Positions 58,925 to 64,000 of a DNA stretch of 64,000 nt are shown here, piece after piece; the first letter of the stretch is position 1; every line of letters begins with the position of its first letter. The translations under genes were made by a program, and so were the position numbers. Origin of the DNA: AA29 sp041481445 (GTDB lineage: Bacteria; Acidobacteriota; Vicinamibacteria; Fen-336); assembly GCA_041481445.1 (NCBI GenBank), contig JBGPBV010000009.1:1-64000 (forward strand), read 5' to 3'. Under the pieces are notes generated by a model. The model searched no databases and had not been told where the DNA came from. It saw only the letters and a list, made by a program, of their open reading frames with translations.

Positions 58925-59560
58925 TCAGGTCCCCGCCGCCAGCAGCGTCGTCACCTCGTCGTCGGTGGTCTGCGAGAAGTCGTCGTAGAAGCGGCCCACG
59001 GCCATGAAGGGCTCCGGCGTGGCCGGGCAGACGATCTGGTCGACTTCGCGCCGGAGCTCCTCGCAGGTGGACGGCGCCGCCACCGGCACCGCCACCACGA
59101 TGCGCGCCGGGCCCTGCTGGCGCAGGGCGGCCACCGCCGCCCGCATGGTCGACCCGGTGGCCAGCCCGTCGTCGACCAGGATCACCGTGCGCCCGCGGAC
59201 GTCCGGCTCCGGCCGGTCGCCGCGATACTGGCGCCGGCGGCGCTGCAGCTCGCGCGATTCCTGCGCGGCCACGCGGTCCAGGACGTCGGGAGGGATGCGG
59301 AGGGCGTCCACGACGCCGCGGTTGATCACGCGGACGTCTCCGCTGGCGATCGCGCCCATGGCCAGCTCCTCCTGGCCGGGCACCCCGAGCTTGCGCACGA
59401 GGAACACGTCCAGGGGAACGCCGAGCCCGCGCGCCACCTCGTAGGCCACCGGGATGCCGCCGCGGGGCAGGCCGAGGACGAGCACGTCGGGGCGGCCCCG
59501 GTAGTCCTCCAGGCGAGCGAGGAGCTGCCGTCCGGCGTCGGCGCGGTCGCGGAACAGCAT
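58925..59560 (-). CDS. Phosphoribosyltransferase-family protein
   Basis: The protein has 211 residues. The PRPP-binding motif is VILVDDGLATGSTM (about residues 124-137). VLGLPRGGIPVAYEVARGLG is the usual first block, and FYDDFSQTTDDEV ends the domain. This group is related to type I phosphoribosyltransferases, but no base substrate is known for it, and it is commonly paired with an alpha/beta hydrolase. GAGGAGGGG lies upstream of ATG 59560. It forms a two-gene operon with the hydrolase and is divergent from the OsmC-family gene. Confidence 0.9.
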   Translation of the reverse strand: MLFRDRADAGRQLLARLEDYRGRPDVLVLGLPRGGIPVAYEVARGLGVPLDVFLVRKLGVPGQEELAMGAIASGDVRVINRGVVDALRIPPDVLDRVAAQESRELQRRRRQYRGDRPEPDVRGRTVILVDDGLATGSTMRAAVAALRQQGPARIVVAVPVAAPSTCEELRREVDQIVCPATPEPFMAVGRFYDDFSQTTDDEVTTLLAAGT

Positions 59561-59615
59561 GGATGGGAGTCCCCTCCTCGAAGTTAGGCCGCGCCGGGAT
59601 CGCCGTCAAACCCGA

Positions 59616-59670
59616 TTGACATGAGTCCGACGCGCCAACTATGTTGGGAGGTCGGGCGCGGGCCCAACAT
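59616..59670 (+). promoter_or_regulatory. Promoter and leader inverted repeat of OsmC-family gene
   Basis: TTGACA (59616-59621) and CTATGT (59639-59644) are spaced 17 bases, a near-consensus promoter. CCAAC-TAT-GTTGG overlaps the -10. ATGTTGGG (59641-59648) is repeated in inverse as CCCAACAT (59663-59670). The repeats could be an operator for a peroxide- or thiol-sensing regulator, or a leader hairpin. Confidence 0.6.
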
Positions 59671-59696
59671 CGACGTCCATCGAAAGGAGAGCCAAC

Positions 59697-60125
59697 ATGC
59701 CGGTTCGTTCGGCGAAGGCGCAGTGGGACGGGACGCTCAAGGAAGGCAAAGGCACCATGTCGCTCGGCTCCGGCGCGTTCCAGGGCGCCTATTCGTTCAA
59801 CTCGCGCTTCGAGTCGGGTACGGGGACCAACCCGGAGGAGCTGATCGGGGCCGCCCACGCCGGATGCTTCTCGATGGCGCTGTCGGCCGCGCTCGGGCGC
59901 GCGGGCTTCAGTCCCAGGCGCGTGAGCACGACCGCGGGCGTGCACCTGGAAGCGGTCGAGGGTGGGTTCGGCATCACCGCCATCGACCTCACGACGGAAG
60001 CGGACGTCCCCGGGATCGACAACGCGAAGTTCCAGGAGATCGCGGACGGAGCCAAGAAGGGCTGCCCGGTGTCCAAGGCGCTGGCGGCGACGAAGATCAA
60101 CCTGAGCGCGAAGCTCGTCTCGTAG
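59697..60125 (+). CDS. OsmC-family peroxiredoxin
   Basis: OsmC-family proteins reduce organic hydroperoxides by a Cys pair. The product has 142 residues. The first catalytic Cys lies in GAAHAGCFSMALS and the second in KKGCPVSKALAATKI. RFESGTGTNPEELIGAAHA holds the conserved Glu/Arg region. GAAAGGAGAG precedes ATG 59697. A near-consensus promoter with overlapping inverted repeats stands upstream, so regulation by an oxidative signal is likely. The OsmC rather than Ohr branch is suggested by the NPEELIGAAHA block. Confidence 0.9.
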   Translation: MPVRSAKAQWDGTLKEGKGTMSLGSGAFQGAYSFNSRFESGTGTNPEELIGAAHAGCFSMALSAALGRAGFSPRRVSTTAGVHLEAVEGGFGITAIDLTTEADVPGIDNAKFQEIADGAKKGCPVSKALAATKINLSAKLVS

Positions 60126-60154
60126 GGTCTGCCTGCTGGCGAGCTGACCTCTCT

Positions 60155-60802
60155 TCAGTCCGGGCGGGCCAGGGCCTCGGCCACCCGCTCGAGGTCCTGG
60201 ACGAACAGGCGCATCTCGAGGCGCCGCGACTCGTCGTCGGGCGCCCTCAGGATCGACGACGGGTGCACGGTCGCCATCACCCGCGGGAAGAGCGGCGACG
60301 CGAAGACCTGGCCGCGCTGCCGCGTGACCCGGAAGGCCTTGCCCAGGAGGGCCTGGGCCGCGGTCGCGCCGAGGCAGACCAGGACCTTCGGCTTGACCAC
60401 GGCGATCTCCGCCTCCAGCCAGGGGCGGCAGGCCAGGATCTCGAGCGGGTCGGGCTTGGCGTGGATGCGGCGCTTCCCCTGCGGCTCCCACTTGAAGTGC
60501 TTCACGACGTTCGTGACGTAGGCCCGGGAGCGCTCGATGCCCGCCTCCTCGAGCGCCTTGTCGAGCAGCCGGCCGGCGGGGCCGATGAACGGGCGGCCCG
60601 AGAGATCTTCCTCGTTGCCGGGCTGCTCGCCCACGAACATCGCGGCTGCCCGCCGCGCGCCCTCCCCGAAGACGGTCTGGGTGCCCCGCCGCCAGAGGTC
60701 GCAGGCCTGGCAGCCGGCGGCCGCCGCCCGCAGTGCGTCCAGGGTCGGCCGCCTGGGGATCAGGGGCGCCGCCGTCTCCACCTCCGCCTTCACAGGGGTC
60801 AT
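60155..60802 (-). CDS. udgX: UdgX-type uracil-DNA glycosylase (forms covalent link to DNA)
   Basis: UdgX binds uracil in DNA and in studied members stays covalently attached through a His in an extra loop. The product has 215 residues from ATG 60802. Iron-sulfur Cys are C31 and C34 (CQAC), C125 and C143. Motif A is GEQPGNEEDLSGRPF, with Gln in the place used by family 4 enzymes. The UdgX-specific loop KRRIH (110-114) gives His114, and HPSSILRAP is the last motif. These features fit UdgX rather than family 4 or 5 glycosylase. A 3-codon ATG-CGT-ACA-TGA with a good ribosome site overlaps the start. It follows the barrel-like gene by 55 bp. Confidence 0.92.
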   Translation of the reverse strand: MTPVKAEVETAAPLIPRRPTLDALRAAAAGCQACDLWRRGTQTVFGEGARRAAAMFVGEQPGNEEDLSGRPFIGPAGRLLDKALEEAGIERSRAYVTNVVKHFKWEPQGKRRIHAKPDPLEILACRPWLEAEIAVVKPKVLVCLGATAAQALLGKAFRVTRQRGQVFASPLFPRVMATVHPSSILRAPDDESRRLEMRLFVQDLERVAEALARPD

Positions 60803-60857
60803 GTACGCATTGTCCTCCCGCCGGCGGGCGGCGGAGATCCTTGGATCCAAAGTATTT

Positions 60858-63641
60858 TCAGAGGACGCGGTAGGCGGTGATGCGCACGACGTGGGTGCCG
60901 CGGCCGCCGTCGCGGTCCCGGGCCTGCCAGCCGAAGCCCCAGTCCACGCTCAGGAGGACACGGCCGGGCAGCGCCGCCTCGAGGGCGGCCCCGGTGCCGA
61001 GGTGTCCGCGGCCGCCGCGGCCCTCCATGGGGTCGTGCACGATCGCGGCATCGACGAAGGCGTCGAGGCGGAGCCCCGGCCGCGCGCTCCAGGAGGCGGC
61101 GCTCCGCAGCACGGCTCCGCGGTCGAAGCGGATCCCCGCCGACGGGTAGCCGGACAGGCGGCGGTCGAACGCATCGAAGCCGAACCGGCTGAAGCGGTCG
61201 AGGTTCCGGCCGGCCAGCCCGCTCGCCTCCAGGCGGAGGATCGTCGCCGCGGCGATCGTGAGCGAGCGCGACAGGGTCAGGCCCGCGCGCTGGTACGTCT
61301 GCGCCTCCGGCGCGTAGTCGCCGGGCCTCCCCCACTCGCGCCAGCGCGGCCGCCAGGCCGCGCTGGTCCAGGCGGTGGCCGACCAGGCCCCGCGCTCCCA
61401 CTCGAGCCCGAGGCGGAGGGCGTGCGCCACCGGGCGGGCCGGGACCACGAAGTCGGAACCGGTGGTGTCGCTCTGGTCCAGGCGCAGGTCCTCGACGTCG
61501 TAGGCGGCGCGCAGGCGCGTGCGCGGGCCCAGCCGTCGCAGCGCGGCCAGGGAGGCGCGCCAGGGCTGCTGGCGCAGGTTCTCGTCGTAGCGCTCGAGGC
61601 CGCCGCGGAACGATCGGTCGTTGTAGCGGGCGAGCGAGGCGAAGGCCCAGGCCTGGATCTGCAGGTCCGGCCCGCCCACCGAGGGCACGCTCAAGGCGGC
61701 CTGGGCGAAGGGCCCGGCCAGGAGCGCGCTCAACTGGGCGCCGGTGCCGAGGACGTCGAAGTCGAGGTAGCTCAGGCCGGCGAACGGCAGCGGCCGGTCG
61801 ATGCCGGGATCGAAGAGAGCGCCCGCGGCGACGCTGAAGACGCGCGAGGCCCGGCCGGCGGGGGCGCGTCCCGCCTCCACCGGCGGTGACGTGGGCGCGG
61901 GCCCCTCGGCACCGCTCAGGCTCGGACCCGCCTCCGCGGCGGGCCGGCGGCGCAGGTACTGGAAGCCGTCCGCGGTCTCGCGCAGCAGGACCGAGCGCGA
62001 CGCGCGGGCGGCGCCCAGGCGCGCGTCGAAGTCCGGCGGGTTGAGCTCCACGCGCGCGAACGCCACCTCGCGATGGATGGGCGTACGGTGCCCGGGGCCC
62101 TCGTAGACCTGCTCCATCTCCGAGCGGACGAGCATCCAGGCGGTCCCGCCCTCGACTTCGATCGGCCGGAACTCGTCCTCCTGGCGCGAGGAGACGATCG
62201 CGCCGCGGAGGCCGGTCTGGGTCGCGACCAGGCGGACGAGCGCGAAGCCGTCCTTCGCGATCCAGGCGCGGCCGCGCAGGGAGGGCCCGTTCGGCGCCGC
62301 GGGCGCGAAGGCGACGACGTAGCAGGCGCGGTTGCCCGCCGTCTCCTCGCCCTCGAGGCGGTAACGGTAGGCCTCGCCGAGCGTGATCGACAGCGGCGGA
62401 GAGGCCACGCGCTCGGGCTGGACGAGCGGGAGGCGCGGGACGCCGTCCTCGCCCACCGCCACCGGCACGCCGCTCAGCCGCAGGTCGCGCTGCTCGATCT
62501 CGGTGAGCGTGCCGCGGTGGAAGAGGACGCTCTCGGCGGTGAGGCTCATCGGCGCCGGCAACCCCGGCACCTGGAAGCTCAGCGCGGTCGTCCCGGTGGC
62601 GATCCAGGCGCGGACCCGCGCCTCCTGGCGTGCCACGGCGGCCTGGTGCGCGGCCACGATCTCGGCCACGGTGAGCGCGCGCGCCCCCGCCACTTCGACA
62701 CCGTCGGTGAACGCCGTCTCGCCCGCCCACCCGGCCAGCCGGAGCACCCACGGTCCGGCCAGGGTGCGCGCGTCCACCTCGGACCGATCGGAGCCGGGCC
62801 TGAGAGGCAGCGCAGTCTCGCCGTCCGACCCGAGCGGCCGGGCAAAGGCGGCGCGGGCGCGAGGGCGCACGGCCAGCCGATGTCCGCCCTCCACGATCGC
62901 GACGGCCTCGAGGGTGCGCGGATGGAGGAAGACCGGCGCCGCGCCGTCGCCCTCGGCGCACACCTCCACGGCCGCGAGGGGGGTCAGGCCCGCGGGCAGC
63001 ACCAGGGCCACGCCCGCCACCGCGCGGGCGAGCCCCACGTCGGCGTCGCGCAAGGCGACCACGAGACGGTCGCCCCTCAGGCGCGCGGTCCGTGCGAGCA
63101 GCTCCGCGGCCGATGAGGCGGGCGGACCGGTCTCCCACCACTCGGTCTCGGCCGACCCCGGTCGCGCGGAGGGGGACGATCCCCCGACGAGGACGGACAC
63201 GTACGGGGCCAGGCCGCGCGACGACACTGCGGCGAGCAGGTCGGCCGCGCCGGAGAGGCCCACGGTCCGGCCCGGCGCCTCCGCACGGATCGAGGTCGCG
63301 CGCGTGCGGATCGTGAAGAGGAGGTGCTCGTCGACGGGTGTGCCCGAGGGGACGGCGAGGACGATTGCCGACCACGGCCCCGCCACGACGCCGGCGTCGG
63401 GAAGGAGGTCGAAGGGGACCTCCAGACCGACGGTCGCGCCGCGCGCCGACAGGTCACGTGCCACGTCGGCGGCCTCGGCTTCGACCTCCAGGAGGACGTC
63501 GAGACCGTCGAGCCGTCCCGGCGGCTCGAGCAGCCGGCGGGCGGTCTCGGGCGCCGCCCGCCACGTCACGCAGGCGGCACAGGGCGGGGACGGCACGGGG
63601 GTCGACGCGAGAAGGATCGCGCTCAGGAGGGCCGGGCTCAT
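60858..63641 (-). CDS. Large exported protein with LolA-like middle and predicted C-terminal beta-barrel
   Basis: The protein has 927 residues from ATG 63641 and a signal peptide (about 1-18). Residues 20-310 have no recognised family and look like alternating beta-rich segments. Residues about 330-560 resemble outer-membrane lipoprotein-sorting (LolA-like) folds, with ARVRAWIATGTTALSFQVPG and WMLVRSEMEQVYEGPG. Residues about 620-927 have the alternating polar/hydrophobic strands of an outer-membrane barrel, from GLSYLDFDVLGTGAQLSALLAG to HVVRITAYRVL. It probably lies in the outer membrane. The start overlaps the stop of the YfhO-like gene (ATGA), so it is translated with it. Specific role unknown. 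Confidence 0.75.
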   Translation of the reverse strand: MSPALLSAILLASTPVPSPPCAACVTWRAAPETARRLLEPPGRLDGLDVLLEVEAEAADVARDLSARGATVGLEVPFDLLPDAGVVAGPWSAIVLAVPSGTPVDEHLLFTIRTRATSIRAEAPGRTVGLSGAADLLAAVSSRGLAPYVSVLVGGSSPSARPGSAETEWWETGPPASSAAELLARTARLRGDRLVVALRDADVGLARAVAGVALVLPAGLTPLAAVEVCAEGDGAAPVFLHPRTLEAVAIVEGGHRLAVRPRARAAFARPLGSDGETALPLRPGSDRSEVDARTLAGPWVLRLAGWAGETAFTDGVEVAGARALTVAEIVAAHQAAVARQEARVRAWIATGTTALSFQVPGLPAPMSLTAESVLFHRGTLTEIEQRDLRLSGVPVAVGEDGVPRLPLVQPERVASPPLSITLGEAYRYRLEGEETAGNRACYVVAFAPAAPNGPSLRGRAWIAKDGFALVRLVATQTGLRGAIVSSRQEDEFRPIEVEGGTAWMLVRSEMEQVYEGPGHRTPIHREVAFARVELNPPDFDARLGAARASRSVLLRETADGFQYLRRRPAAEAGPSLSGAEGPAPTSPPVEAGRAPAGRASRVFSVAAGALFDPGIDRPLPFAGLSYLDFDVLGTGAQLSALLAGPFAQAALSVPSVGGPDLQIQAWAFASLARYNDRSFRGGLERYDENLRQQPWRASLAALRRLGPRTRLRAAYDVEDLRLDQSDTTGSDFVVPARPVAHALRLGLEWERGAWSATAWTSAAWRPRWREWGRPGDYAPEAQTYQRAGLTLSRSLTIAAATILRLEASGLAGRNLDRFSRFGFDAFDRRLSGYPSAGIRFDRGAVLRSAASWSARPGLRLDAFVDAAIVHDPMEGRGGRGHLGTGAALEAALPGRVLLSVDWGFGWQARDRDGGRGTHVVRITAYRVL

Positions 63642-64000
63642 CGTGCCCTTCCCCGCATCTCCCGGCCCATCCTCCAGCCCACGACGGCCAGGGTCAGCAC
63701 GGTCAGCGCGAGACCGGCGACGAACGAGCGCGGCACGAATCGCTGGCGGATGCGGTGGTGGCCGGGTGGCACGGCCACCCCGCGGAACGCGGTGTTCACG
63801 AGCAGGGTCTGCGCCGGCCGGCCGTCCACCTCGCTCTCCCACCCGGGATAGGCGGTTTCGCTGGAGACGAGCAGGCCGCCCGCCGTCTCCACGTCGATCT
63901 CGATCTCGTGCGGGCCGTGGCGGCGGATGGCCGCCGACGACGTCGTGGGGAGGGCGCCCTTGGCGAAGGGGACGGCCGCGCCCGCGGGCACCAGCGCCGA
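63638..64000 (-). CDS. C-terminal part of YfhO-family membrane protein (cut by right window edge)
   Basis: The visible 120 residues are the end of a longer protein whose start lies beyond the window; the frame is open to base 64000. GGLLVSSETAYPGWESEVDG and AFRGVAVPPGHHRIRQRFVP match the C-terminal extracytoplasmic domain of YfhO proteins. A final membrane segment (SFVAGLALTVLTLAVVGW) and an Arg-rich end follow. YfhO proteins are polytopic GT-C-like proteins tied to cell-surface glycosylation, for example of lipoteichoic acids in Firmicutes. The stop overlaps the next gene's start. Confidence 0.8.
   Translation of the reverse strand, partial: SALVPAGAAVPFAKGALPTTSSAAIRRHGPHEIEIDVETAGGLLVSSETAYPGWESEVDGRPAQTLLVNTAFRGVAVPPGHHRIRQRFVPRSFVAGLALTVLTLAVVGWRMGREMRGRAR

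Noticed and set aside
1..64000. CRISPR arrays, tRNA or rRNA genes, insertion sequences, prophage attachment sites
   Set aside because: No repeat-spacer pattern, cloverleaf ending in CCA, transposase frame or paired direct repeats were seen in the intergenic DNA, all of which is shorter than 300 bp.

Overview
The window is about 70% G+C, densely coded on both strands, with no intergenic gap over 300 bp. It carries no tRNA, rRNA, CRISPR array, transposase or phage block that I can see. Outer-membrane barrels and many lipoprotein or Sec signals point to a diderm. Several traits recall Acidobacteriota: a TPR protein paired with an FG-GAP/UnbV protein, TolB-like plus TPR modules attached to a Ser/Thr kinase and to a winged-helix domain, a DUF5916 relic, and an FHA/PP2C cell-wall operon. 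The phylum is an inference from gene content.

Layout. 1-10 kb: edge-truncated tail-fibre-like protein with a self-chaperone domain, TPR/UnbV pair, CSLREA-type beta-helix protein, hom, DUF1499 protein, bpt, EF-hand protein. 10-17 kb: esterase, then an FHA, FHA, PP2C, SEDS-PBP operon in which the peptidoglycan polymerase and transpeptidase are one 1138-residue chain. 17-20.7 kb: a small integrase-arm-like gene behind a four-way-junction leader RNA resembling a SAM-I riboswitch, then a PAS histidine kinase and a periplasmic binding protein. 20.8-28.4 kb: Ser/Thr kinase, acyl-CoA dehydrogenase with a palindromic operator, SpoIIE-type phosphatase. 28.4-36 kb: DUF5916 pseudogene, msrB, rhomboid protease, clpS, membrane proteins, clpA. 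36-45 kb: ALDH and acyl-CoA ligase, M28 peptidase, a 23-residue-repeat protein, and a barrel protein with a kinase-like N-terminus. 45-55 kb: YyaL-aldo/keto reductase fusion, winged-helix/TolB/TPR regulator, GrpE-like membrane protein, carboxylesterase, ETF-quinone oxidoreductase. 55-64 kb: rhodanese-methyltransferase, duplicated-repeat lipoprotein, GT39-like membrane protein, hydrolase/phosphoribosyltransferase pair, OsmC protein, UdgX, barrel-like protein, and the end of a YfhO-like protein.

Genes that probably work together: the FHA/PP2C/SEDS-PBP set (phosphorylation-controlled wall synthesis); ClpS with ClpA (N-degron proteolysis), and Bpt, which makes such N-degrons; acyl-CoA dehydrogenase with ETF-quinone oxidoreductase and the acyl-CoA ligase (fatty-acid oxidation to the quinone pool); MsrB and OsmC (oxidative stress); the binding protein with the adjacent histidine kinase (ligand sensing).

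A feature of the whole window is that many genes have a -10-like hexamer (TANNNT) 6 to 8 nt before the start codon and no Shine-Dalgarno site. This suggests common leaderless transcription and helped choose several starts. The strongest candidates for something undescribed are the structured RNA with its small integrase-like gene, the single-chain SEDS-PBP with an atypical catalytic loop, and several unusual domain fusions.
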